This document shows positions 30,719 through 38,008 of a DNA stretch of 38,123 nucleotides, piece after piece. Below the pieces are notes generated by a model, which had not been told where the DNA came from, did not search any database, and worked only from the letters and a program-made list of their open reading frames with translations. Position 1 is the stretch's first letter. Every line of letters starts with the position of its first letter. This DNA comes from Flintibacter faecis (GTDB lineage: Bacteria; Bacillota; Clostridia; Oscillospirales; Oscillospiraceae), in NCBI RefSeq assembly GCF_014287875.1, contig NZ_JACOPN010000012.1, forward strand, positions 1 through 38,123. The letters are read 5' to 3'. The position numbers and the translations under genes were made by a program.

Positions 30719-31561
30719 ATGCCCAAAAAAGTTCAAGTTACCTTGACCGGGAACGAGAGCAAACGTTTGATTGCAAAGGCAGCCGTACTTCACCCTGAGG
30801 TTCGCGGTCGACTGGACAATGGTCATAAACTTTTACTGGCTGGAGGCACTACTGTGTCTGCTCTGGCAGAGGAATTGGGCTTTGGGCCTATGCGGATATC
30901 TGGACGAATCGATGCGGAGGGAACACGTTCTGCCCAGACCATCACACAAACACCACACAATCTCCTAATTCAAAATGGCCAGGCGGTCAATGCTGACAAA
31001 AACATACAGGCTATTGTAGAAGGGTTGAGTAGTGACGATTTAATTGTTACAGGTGCTAACGCTATTGATCCATCCGGGCGGGCTGCGCTGGCCTTTGCGG
31101 CTTTGGGCGGCGGCAGCCGTGGTTACGCACTCCACAGCGCTTATATGCAAGGAATTCCCATGTTGGTTCTGAGCGGCCTCAACAAGCTGATCCCCGATCT
31201 AGGGGTCGCCATGGCTTACAGCGGACGCTCCGGTGTGAAGTATTCCATGGGGGCCGCCATTGGTCTTTACAACATTTTCGGACCTGTGGTAACGGAGATT
31301 AAATCTTTTGAACTTTTATTTAATGTACAAGCAGTAGTAATTGCAGGCAGTGGAATTGGGAGTGGTGAAGGTAGCCGCACCTTCATCCTCATTGGCGAAG
31401 ATGAAAACATCCGTCAGGCTTGGAATGCAGTACTCGCTTTGAAAGGCTGTACACTATCCGGGGAAGCCGACAGTCTGGCGGTCTGCTATGGCGGTTGTGA
31501 CAACTGTATCCGCCATGTCGGCTGTATTTACAAAGGAAATGACAAAAATACCGTGGATTGA
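30719..31561 (+). CDS. Uncharacterised ISOCOT-like protein with C-terminal cysteine cluster
   Basis: A 280-aa protein. The N-terminal stretch KLLLAGGTTVSALAEELGFG (about residues 35-54) and SSDDLIVTGANAIDPSGRAAL (about 102-122) recall the ISOCOT fold of DeoR sensor domains, ribose-5-phosphate isomerase and LUD proteins. The middle is Gly-rich (ALGGGSRGYALHSAY, AGSGIGSGEGSRTF). The C-terminus carries four cysteines, C-x3-C-x2-C-x5-C (CYGGCDNCIRHVGC), likely a metal or iron-sulfur site. It lies 40 bp behind the lyase gene with GAAAGGAAAC before the ATG and is clearly in the operon. I cannot assign an enzymatic role; a substrate-derivative isomerase, CoA transferase-like enzyme or redox sensor are all open. 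Confidence 0.6.
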   Translation: MPKKVQVTLTGNESKRLIAKAAVLHPEVRGRLDNGHKLLLAGGTTVSALAEELGFGPMRISGRIDAEGTRSAQTITQTPHNLLIQNGQAVNADKNIQAIVEGLSSDDLIVTGANAIDPSGRAALAFAALGGGSRGYALHSAYMQGIPMLVLSGLNKLIPDLGVAMAYSGRSGVKYSMGAAIGLYNIFGPVVTEIKSFELLFNVQAVVIAGSGIGSGEGSRTFILIGEDENIRQAWNAVLALKGCTLSGEADSLAVCYGGCDNCIRHVGCIYKGNDKNTVD

Positions 31562-31617
31562 CATTAACTTGAGCATCAATCTTGTCAGATGTTTTTTAAA
31601 ACTAAGGAGGAATACAA

Positions 31618-32793
31618 TTGGATTACGCAAAAGAATCCCTCCGTCTGCACGGCGAATGGAAGGGCAAAATCGAGGTGGTGGCCACCGTCCCCGTTGCCAC
31701 CAAGGACGACCTGTCCCTGGCCTACACCCCCGGCGTGGCCCAGCCCTGCCTTGAGATCCAGAAGGACGTCAACAAGAGCTATGAGCTGACCCGCCGGCAC
31801 AACCTGTGCGCCGTCATCACCGACGGCTCCGCCGTTCTGGGTCTGGGCGACATCGGCCCCGAGGCCGGTATGCCCGTCATGGAGGGCAAGTGCGTGCTGT
31901 TCAAGGCCTTCGGCGGCGTGGACGCCTTCCCTCTGTGCGTCAAGACCAAGGACGTGGACGAGTTCGTCAACGCCGTGTACCTGATATCCGGCTCCTTCGG
32001 CGGCATCAACCTGGAGGACATCGCCGCTCCCCGGTGCTTTGAGATCGAGCAGAAGCTGAAGGAGAAGTGCGACATCCCCATCTTCCACGATGACCAGCAC
32101 GGCACCGCTATCATCACCCTGGCCGGCCTGACTAACGCCCTCAAAGTGGTGGGCAAGAAGAAGGAGGACGTGAAGGTGGTCACCTCCGGTGCCGGCGCCG
32201 CCGCCATCTCCATCGTCAAGCTGCTGCTGTCCGCCGGGTTCAAGAATGTGACCATGTGCGACCGGAAGGGCGCCATCTATGAGGGCCGGGAGGGCCTGAA
32301 CTGGATCAAGGAGGAGATGGCCCAGGTCACCAACCTGGAGAAGAAGGCCGGCACCCTGGCCGACATGCTGGTGGGCGCCGACGTGTTCATCGGCGTGTCC
32401 GCTCCCGGCACCGTCACCACCGAGATGGTCAAGACCATGAACAAGGACGCCATCGTCTTCGCCTGCGCCAACCCCACCCCCGAGATATTCCCCGATGACG
32501 CCAAGGCGGGCGGCGCCCGGGTCATCTCCACCGGCCGTAGCGACTATCCCAACCAGATCAACAACGTCCTGGCCTTCCCCGGCGTGTTCCGCGGCACCTT
32601 TGATGTCCGCGCCAGCGACATCAACGAGGAGATGAAATTGGCTGCCGCCGAGGCTCTGGCCAATCTCATCACCGATGAGGAACTCAACGAGGAGTACATT
32701 ATCCCTAAGGCTTTTGACCACCGTGTAGGTTCCGCTGTGGCAAAAGCCGTTGCGCAAGCGGCAATCAGAAGCGGTGTCGCACAACTTCCTTAA
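31618..32793 (+). CDS. NAD(P)-dependent malic enzyme
   Basis: A 391-aa short bacterial malic enzyme, which decarboxylates malate to pyruvate with reduction of NAD(P). It shows LAYTPGVAQPCLEIQKD with the catalytic Tyr (about residues 36-52), AVITDGSAVLGLGDIGPEAGMPVMEGK (about 63-89) with the Lys, the metal-binding FHDDQHGTAII (about 159-169) and the Rossmann loop TSGAGAAAISIVKLL (about 191-205). The start is TTG at 31618, fixed by AAGGAGG at correct spacing. The gene is GC-rich like the chromosome until about 32640, then AT-rich to the stop. It would take malate made by the fumarase. Confidence 0.93.
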   Translation: MDYAKESLRLHGEWKGKIEVVATVPVATKDDLSLAYTPGVAQPCLEIQKDVNKSYELTRRHNLCAVITDGSAVLGLGDIGPEAGMPVMEGKCVLFKAFGGVDAFPLCVKTKDVDEFVNAVYLISGSFGGINLEDIAAPRCFEIEQKLKEKCDIPIFHDDQHGTAIITLAGLTNALKVVGKKKEDVKVVTSGAGAAAISIVKLLLSAGFKNVTMCDRKGAIYEGREGLNWIKEEMAQVTNLEKKAGTLADMLVGADVFIGVSAPGTVTTEMVKTMNKDAIVFACANPTPEIFPDDAKAGGARVISTGRSDYPNQINNVLAFPGVFRGTFDVRASDINEEMKLAAAEALANLITDEELNEEYIIPKAFDHRVGSAVAKAVAQAAIRSGVAQLP

Positions 32794-32968
32794 ATTGACG
32801 AATTCCAATTGTAGCATTCCAAGAAATCATGTTGCATTCCAAAAAGAGAGAGGGAGGAACTATGAAGTAGAAGCCTCCGCTACAATAATGCAAAAGGCTA
32901 TACTGGGGTGATTTGCATAGCGAGAGCTTTTAGAAAGCAGGCCACTGAAAAACAAAGGAGGAGAAATA

Positions 32969-33547
32969 ATGATTATTATCGCAATTTTTATCATTTATAT
33001 GATAGCGATGATGCTGATCGGCAAAATGGGTGAAAAGTACAGCGGGACCCTTGCTGATTCCCTTACCGCCGGCAAACAGGGAACTCTGATCATGGTCGCT
33101 GGTTCCTTTTTAGGATCACACATTGGTACTGGCATCGTGGTTGGCGGTGCTACCAACGGTGCAAAGTACGGTGTGGGAGCCGGCTGGTATGGTGTCGGTG
33201 CAGCACTGTCCTTCGCTTTGTTCGCCTTCGTCACGGCTCGTTGGGTACGCAAACACGGCTATGTAACGATTTCTACCTATTTTAGGGATCGGTATACAAA
33301 ATTCGGTCACCTCATCACTCTGATTGTTGCGATTGCTGGTATTTTCGGTGCCACCGCAAATATCGCAGCCCAAGTCATTGCTGGTAAGCAGTTGTTTGTC
33401 TACGCCGGTATCGATCCTTTCATTGGCAGTACAATTGCTGTTGTGGTCATCGGTATTTACTGCACCGCGGCCGGTTTGTGGGGGGTCATGATGACCGATG
33501 TCTGGCAAGTACTCATTATCGTATTTGGTATGGGTATTACCATATGA
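32969..33547 (+). pseudogene. Sodium:solute symporter family protein, truncated
   Basis: A 192-aa fragment with about six hydrophobic segments, beginning MIIIAIFIIYMIAMMLIGKM and containing GSFLGSHIGTGIVVGGATNG and GVGAGWYGVGAALSFALFAF, typical of the N-terminal half of SSS transporters (normally about 480 residues, 13 TM helices). AAAGGAGGAG precedes the ATG. The frame ends at 33545-33547 just after a transmembrane segment, where the island stops and ICE DNA resumes, so the C-terminal half was cut off by the junction. It is unlikely to transport. In the intact operon it would have imported the organic-acid substrate. The gap 32794-32968 holds no gene apart from a two-codon ATG-AAG-TAG with a good ribosome-binding site. 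Confidence 0.8.
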
Positions 33548-33633
33548 TTACTTCCTATTAGGAACACTGTAAATACAAGGCTTTTCGGAGCCTGCAAACC
33601 AGAAAAAATAATGTTTGATCTATCACATTACGC

Positions 33634-33670
33634 AAAAAGCCGTCCGGCATGAGAAACGGGCGGCTTTTTT
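33634..33670 (+). terminator. Rho-independent terminator upstream of parB
   Basis: AAAAAGCCGTCCG and CGGGCGGCTTTTTT form a stem with one mismatch, followed by T-run. The gap 33548-33758 around it has no gene. Confidence 0.75.
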
Positions 33671-33758
33671 GCGTGGATAGACGGAAAGGAGGCACAAAAA
33701 TAACTACAAAATTTTAGCGCTCTAATTTGTGCAACTTTAACGAAAAGGAGGATCGTAA

Positions 33759-35207
33759 ATGGCCGATGAAAAACTGAATACTGGCCCTGCGGAGAATATT
33801 TCCCCGGAGGCCGCCGAGCCTATCGCCACACCCGAACAGGCCGCAGCATCTGAACCCCAGCAGGAACAGACCGGGCCTGCCATACCTGAGCCCGGCGATG
33901 TGGTTGTGTCCTTTGACAAAATCAATGAGCTTATGGCAGAAAAGAGACAGAACGCCCGCGCCGAAGTCGAAAAGGCGGAAACCCCCGAAGCGCCGGAGGC
34001 GGCAGCCCCCGGAGAAACACCGCAGCCCGCCAATACGGAGGAACCGAAAAAGCCGCGCCGTGGCCGTCCGCCGAAAGCAGAAAAGGCCGCGACTGAAAAT
34101 CAAAAATCGGAGAAATCGGCTGGGGCCCGCAAGGGCCGCCCACCCAAGGCGGATAAGACGGCCCCTGACAAGCCCAAGCCGTCCAAACGAGACAAAGTGT
34201 CCCGAAGTGACGGAAAGGCCCCGGATGCCAAGGAGCCCATTAAGCCCGCACAGGATACGGCACTGAAGGAAACTGCTGCTGTGGAACAGACGGCTCCCGA
34301 GCCGACTACACCGCCCCGCCCGGTTGAGGAAGGCAAGCTGGTTTATCTGAAACTTTCCGAGGTTCATCCGTTTCACACATTCCGTCCGCACCCCTTTAAG
34401 GTACGGGACGATGCAAAGATGCAGGAAATCGTTGCTTCTATCCGCGTAAACGGTATAATGGTTCCCGGTCTTGCCCGCCCGGAGAAAGATGGAAACGGCT
34501 ATGAAATTGTAGCGGGCCATCGCCGTACCCACGGCAGTGAACTGGCGGGGCTGGAGGAAATGCCCTTTATCGTCCGTGAAATGACCGACCACGAAGCGGT
34601 ACAGGCCATGAAGGACAGCAACAAGCAGCGTGACGGGATGCTCCCCAGCGAATTGGCCGCTCTGCTGGAACTCGAGGTTGAGGACATCAAGCATCAGGGC
34701 GGGCGGCTGAAAGGTGTTGCGGAAGGCGATGTCGGGAAACGCTCGGTTGAGATTGTAGGCGAGGCGCATGAAATGAACTATAAAAAGGTCATGCGCTACT
34801 TGCGGCTCAACTCCCTTGTGCCGGAGCTTCTGGATAAGGTAGACGATAAAAAGATGGGCTTCATGCCTGCCGTGGAGCTGTCCTACATCAAACCGAAAAA
34901 TCAGAGGCTTATCGCTGTTTCCATTGACGGGGAGCAGGCTTCGCCCTCGCTGGCCCAGGCTAAACGGCTCCGGGAGCTGGATAAGGAAGGCAAGCTCAAC
35001 GGCGATGTCATTGACGGTATCTTATCAGAACAGAAAAAGGAGGATCGAGGCGTGATTATTTCTACTGCGGAACTGGAAAAGTATTTTGGCAAGGAGGTCA
35101 CTCCCGCCAAAATGAAAGAACAGATTATGTCCCTGCTGGGTGACTGGAAAGAAAAACAGCCGCCGGAGCTGGCAAAAGCCCCGAAAAAGCAGGAACTTGA
35201 CAAGTAA
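33759..35207 (+). CDS. parB: ParB/RepB/Spo0J-family partition protein with AT-hook-like motifs
   Basis: A 482-aa protein. The first 180 residues are a disordered Pro/Ala/Lys/Glu-rich region with two AT-hook-like motifs, PRRGRPPKAEK and ARKGRPPKADK. The ParB N-terminal nuclease-like domain follows (LSEVHPFHTFRPHPFKVRDD, then IVASIRVNGIMVPGLARP and EIVAGHRRTHGSELAGL, about 200-280), then the KorB/HTH region (MNYKKVMRYLRLNSLVPELLDKV). In ICEs such proteins bind centromere-like sites and may load on DNA with CTP. AAGGAGG precedes the ATG. One of three identical-arm palindromes lies within the gene. It is normally next to parA; here the island separates them. Confidence 0.9.
   Translation: MADEKLNTGPAENISPEAAEPIATPEQAAASEPQQEQTGPAIPEPGDVVVSFDKINELMAEKRQNARAEVEKAETPEAPEAAAPGETPQPANTEEPKKPRRGRPPKAEKAATENQKSEKSAGARKGRPPKADKTAPDKPKPSKRDKVSRSDGKAPDAKEPIKPAQDTALKETAAVEQTAPEPTTPPRPVEEGKLVYLKLSEVHPFHTFRPHPFKVRDDAKMQEIVASIRVNGIMVPGLARPEKDGNGYEIVAGHRRTHGSELAGLEEMPFIVREMTDHEAVQAMKDSNKQRDGMLPSELAALLELEVEDIKHQGGRLKGVAEGDVGKRSVEIVGEAHEMNYKKVMRYLRLNSLVPELLDKVDDKKMGFMPAVELSYIKPKNQRLIAVSIDGEQASPSLAQAKRLRELDKEGKLNGDVIDGILSEQKKEDRGVIISTAELEKYFGKEVTPAKMKEQIMSLLGDWKEKQPPELAKAPKKQELDK
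34189..34203. promoter_or_regulatory. 15-bp palindrome, copy 1 (inside parB)
   Basis: GAGACAAAGTGTCCC, with the same arms (GAGACA / TGTCCC) as copies 2 and 3 and the flanks C and GA. Candidate ParB centromere or operator site. Confidence 0.55.
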
Positions 35208-35214
35208 CAACTTC

Positions 35215-35229
35215 GAGACACTTTGTCCC
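35215..35229. promoter_or_regulatory. 15-bp palindrome, copy 2 (8 bp after the parB stop)
   Basis: GAGACACTTTGTCCC, arms identical to copies 1 and 3; preceded by ACTTC as in copy 3. Confidence 0.55.
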
Positions 35230-35250
35230 GAGGGCCCCGCCCTCGCGCAG

Positions 35251-35415
35251 AGGCTCTGGTGGTATATATCCCCCGTCGCCGACTGTTTTTTAGTACAGCC
35301 GGGAGTGGGCCGTCAAGGGTGCAGCGCACCGCCGTTTTCGGCGGCTCGCCCTTGACGGTCTGCCCCGGCTGTGCTATTTCCCCGGCAAGCGGCGGGGGTA
35401 TATCCTCCAGAGCCG
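35251..35415. repeat. 165-bp nested dyad
   Basis: Three nested inverted repeats share one axis. The outer arms are at 35251-35280 and 35383-35415 (GGCTCTGGTGG pairing with CCTCCAGAGCC, extended by ATATATCCCCCG / CGGGGGTATAT). The middle arms are at 35292-35319 and 35349-35375 (ACAGCCGGG / CCCGGCTGT and CCGTCAAGGG / CCCTTGACGG). The centre is GCCGTTTTCGGC at 35331-35342. It could extrude as a cruciform or fold as a long RNA hairpin between parB and the next gene. No ORF fills it. Confidence 0.75.
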
Positions 35416-35417
35416 CC

Positions 35418-35441
35418 CCCTTTCCCAAGACTGGGAAAGGG
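35418..35441. terminator. Hairpin after the nested dyad
   Basis: CCCTTTCCCA (35418-35427) and TGGGAAAGGG (35432-35441) form a perfect 10-bp stem. There is no T-run, so termination is doubtful; it may be part of the same structured region. Confidence 0.4.
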
Positions 35442-35490
35442 CGTGGGGTTTGGGTTGAACTTTCTTATTAAAATATCGGAGGTATGAACG

Positions 35491-35832
35491 ATGAAACGAC
35501 CCCTTGCTTATATCACCGCTGCATGGCTCGGCGGCGATAGCGAAAACGCAGAACTGGCGGCGCAGTATTGCCGCACCGTGTATGAGGCAGGCTTTTCTCC
35601 TATTTGCCCGCCCCTGTACTTGCCCCTGTTTCTCAATGATGCTGTTCCCGAGGAGCATAAAAGCGGCATCGACATGAGCCGTGACCTGCTCCGCCGTTCT
35701 CATGTGCTGGTTGTTTGCGGGCACAGTATGACCGAAGCCATGAAAAATGATATTGCCGTGGCCCAGCGGCTGGGAATTACGGCAACAACCCTTGAGGGCA
35801 TCCTGACCGTCAAGGGACAGGGCCGCCGCTAA
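35491..35832 (+). CDS. DUF7768/DUF4406-like protein (nucleoside deoxyribosyltransferase fold)
   Basis: A 113-aa protein beginning MKRPLAYITAAWLGGDSENAEL, with a strand-loop pattern like nucleoside 2-deoxyribosyltransferases, followed by EAGFSPICPPLYLPLFL, SRDLLRRSHVLVVCGHSMTEAM and IAVAQRLGITATTLEGI. The family is a standard passenger of Tn1549-like ICEs with unknown role. ATCGGAGG precedes the ATG. The stop overlaps the ardA start by one base, so the genes are coupled. Confidence 0.8.
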   Translation: MKRPLAYITAAWLGGDSENAELAAQYCRTVYEAGFSPICPPLYLPLFLNDAVPEEHKSGIDMSRDLLRRSHVLVVCGHSMTEAMKNDIAVAQRLGITATTLEGILTVKGQGRR

Positions 35833-36545
35833 TGGCAACCCTGTTTGAAGCCTACGTTACCAACGCCGGAAAGTACAGCGAGGGCCAGCTTGTGGGTGAA
35901 ACACTGAAATTTCCCACAACCGCCCAGGAGGTGGAGGCTCTCTTGAAACGGATCGGCGTGGATGGCGTCCGCTATCAGGAAATTTTTATTACCTCTTTCG
36001 ATGGGGATGTGCTGGGGCTCTATGACCATTTGAGCGAGTATGAAAATCTGGACGAGCTTAATCATCTGGCCTGCCTGCTTTCCGAGCTTACCTCATCGGA
36101 GCTGGAAACACTGGAGGCCGTCCTCGACAGCGGCGATCACTGTTCTTCGGTGCGGGACATCATCAATCTGACACAAAATCTGGACTGTTACGGCTTTTAC
36201 CCCGGCGTATCCGATGAGGAAACGCTGGGGCGTATTTATGTGGACGATCTGGAAATGTTGGATGTGCCGGATCAGGTAAAACCGTATTTCGATTATGAGG
36301 CGTATGGCCGGGATGCCTGCATCCACGAAAACGGCCATTTTGCCCCGGGCGGCTATGTTGTCAAAGAAAGCAATCATTTCGTGGAAGTGTATCACGGCTT
36401 GCAGGATATTCCCAAGGAGCATAAGGTATTCTCTTTCCCGAAGCTCTCTATCCGGGAGCAAATGGCCGCTTATCAGGAAATCATAGACGGTTCTTCTTTG
36501 GAGGGCTACCGTCAAATGCAGAAAAAAGACCGTGGGGATCGGTGA
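35832..36545 (+). CDS. ardA: Antirestriction protein ArdA
   Basis: A 237-aa acidic protein of the ArdA family, which mimics B-form DNA and blocks type I restriction enzymes when the element enters a new cell. It starts MATLFEAYVTNAGKYSEGQL and contains EIFITSFDGDVLGLYDHLSEYENLDELNHLA (about residues 50-80) and the C-terminal GDACIHENGHFAPGGYV-like block (RDACIHENGHFAPGGYVV). Acidic residues are spread along the chain as expected for DNA mimicry. It lies in the conjugation operon between the DUF7768-like gene and pcfB. Confidence 0.92.
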   Translation: MATLFEAYVTNAGKYSEGQLVGETLKFPTTAQEVEALLKRIGVDGVRYQEIFITSFDGDVLGLYDHLSEYENLDELNHLACLLSELTSSELETLEAVLDSGDHCSSVRDIINLTQNLDCYGFYPGVSDEETLGRIYVDDLEMLDVPDQVKPYFDYEAYGRDACIHENGHFAPGGYVVKESNHFVEVYHGLQDIPKEHKVFSFPKLSIREQMAAYQEIIDGSSLEGYRQMQKKDRGDR

Positions 36546-36554
36546 TGGCACTTC

Positions 36555-36569
36555 GAGACAAATTGTCCC
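36555..36569. promoter_or_regulatory. 15-bp palindrome, copy 3 (before pcfB)
   Basis: GAGACAAATTGTCCC, arms identical to copies 1 and 2, located between ardA and the pcfB ribosome-binding site. Confidence 0.55.
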
Positions 36570-36588
36570 AAGGAAGGAGGCGGTGTAA

Positions 36589-37068
36589 CTGATTGATGAA
36601 GATATTTCCCGGCGCACGATAGCCATATCCGTAAAAACAACCAAGCTGACGGCGCGGGGACTGGCGTATGTGCTGGGCATGGTGGGCCGGAAGATCCGCA
36701 AGGCATACCGTGGGCGGCAAGTACCGCATGGAAAACAAAGTGTGCGAAAGCTCATGGCCCACGGTACAGCCACAAACAGCATTGAGCTATCCGGGGATGC
36801 CAAGTCCTTTGACCGCGTGGCCCGGAAATGGAATGTAGACTATGCGTTCTATAAAACCGGGCCGGACAAATACCTGCTGTTTTTCAAGGCTGGACAGGCA
36901 GACGCAATGACCGCCTGCTTTTCTGAGTATTCCCGGAAGGTGTTAAGCAAAGCAAAATCGAACCGTGTTCCCATCCGGGAACAACTGCAACAGGCGGCAG
37001 ATCAGCTTTCCAAAGAAAAGCCGAAACAGAAAGAACGTGCAAAGGAGGTGGCCTATGAGGACAGATAA
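36589..37068 (+). CDS. pcfB: PcfB-family conjugation protein
   Basis: A 159-aa protein of the PcfB family, a cytoplasmic accessory factor of relaxosomes in Gram-positive conjugation. It reads ISRRTIAISVKTTKLTARGLAYVLG at the N-terminus, HGKQSVRKLMAHG in the middle and NVDYAFYKTGPDKYLLFFKAGQADAMTACF (about residues 84-113), then a Lys/Arg/Glu-rich tail. The frame is closed by TAA immediately upstream of 36589 and GGAGG lies eight bases before it, so the start appears to be a rare CTG (with ATT next). A GTG at 36670 would remove conserved residues. It overlaps virD4 by 14 bp. Confidence 0.75.
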   Translation: MIDEDISRRTIAISVKTTKLTARGLAYVLGMVGRKIRKAYRGRQVPHGKQSVRKLMAHGTATNSIELSGDAKSFDRVARKWNVDYAFYKTGPDKYLLFFKAGQADAMTACFSEYSRKVLSKAKSNRVPIREQLQQAADQLSKEKPKQKERAKEVAYEDR

Positions 37069-38008
37069 GATCAGAAAATATCTCATTCCGAACATTCCCT
37101 ATCTATTCATCCTGTGGGCGTGCCTCAAGCTGGGAACGGCCTACCGGCTGGCGGCGGGGAACGATTTTGCACATAAGCTCATCGGGCTGGGCCAGACGAT
37201 TGGCCCGGCCTTTGCTGACTTTGCACCCGGTCTTGTCCCGCTGGATTGGCTTGTTGGCATTGTAGGCGCAGTTGTTTTCCGGCTGCTGATCTATTTCAAA
37301 AGCAAGAACGCTAAGAAGTTTCGGCGGGATGCAGAATACGGCAGCGCCCGGTGGGGAACGGAAAAAGACATCAAACCGTTTGTTGATCCAAGGTTTGAAA
37401 ACAACGTGATTTTGACCGGGACGGAGTTTCTCACGATGAACACCCGCCCGAAAATCCCCGCAAATGCCCGAAACCTGAATTGCTGCATTATCGGCTCGTC
37501 CGGCTCCGGCAAAACCCGCTTCTGGCTCACGCCCCAGCTTTTACAGGCTCATTCCTCTTATGTGGTGGTCGATCCCAAAGGCGGTGTGCTGGGACAGGTC
37601 GGAGCTTTCCTGCAAAAACGCGGGTACAAAATCAAGGTATTCAACAGCATAGATTTTTCAAAATCCATGCACTATAACCCGCTGGCGTATATCCGCAACG
37701 AGGCCGATATTCTGAAATTCGTGGATGCCCTGATTTCCAACACAAAGGGCGAAGGCAAGGAAGGCGATCCATTCTGGACGAAATCGGAAACGCTTTTATA
37801 CTGCGCCCTGATTGCCTACATCATTTTCGAGGGGCCTGCCGAGGATCGGAACATGAATACCCTTGTGGATATGATTTCCGGCATGGAGGTCAAGGAGGAT
37901 GACGAGGACTTTATGAACGCGGTGGACTATATGTTTGCCGGGCTTGAAAAGCGCAAGCCGGATTGCTTCGCGGTCAAACAGTATAAAAAGTACAAATTGG
38001 CCAGCGGT
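37055..38008 (+). CDS. virD4: VirD4/TraG-type coupling ATPase, interrupted
   Basis: The first 318 or so codons of a coupling protein that links the relaxosome to the type IV secretion channel. Two N-terminal TM segments (about residues 10-30 and 55-78), then KFRRDAEYGSARWGTEKDIKPF, Walker A CCIIGSSGSGKTRFW (about 148-162), VVVDPKGG and DPFWTKSETLLYCALIAYII. The sequence matches the family until KQYKKYKLASG (about 38008), where the usual continuation (a KTAKSIL-type segment) is replaced by other DNA that leads in-frame to a recombinase start. The gene is therefore broken by insertion. The ATG at 37055 has AAAGGAGG upstream. Confidence 0.85.

Larger units (their letters stand above)
24900..33548. 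mobile_element. Metabolic island inserted between parA and parB
   Basis: The left edge is where parA stops matching its family (about 24,900) and the right edge is where the symporter frame ends abruptly (about 33,548), after which ordinary ICE sequence with a terminator and parB resumes. Inside are fumarase, AraC, MmgE/PrpD, lyase, ISOCOT-like, malic enzyme and symporter genes, none of which belongs to the conjugative module. I see no terminal inverted repeats, transposase or target duplication, so the mechanism is open: illegitimate recombination, loss of a transposase, or an assembly join. Confidence 0.65.

Noticed and set aside
31585..32817. 410-codon minus-strand frame
   Set aside because: Mirror of the malic enzyme gene, whose catalytic motifs are complete.
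33714..34769. 351-codon minus-strand frame
   Set aside because: Antisense to parB; the Arg/Phe/Leu/Gly-rich product is a by-product of the ParB codon pattern.
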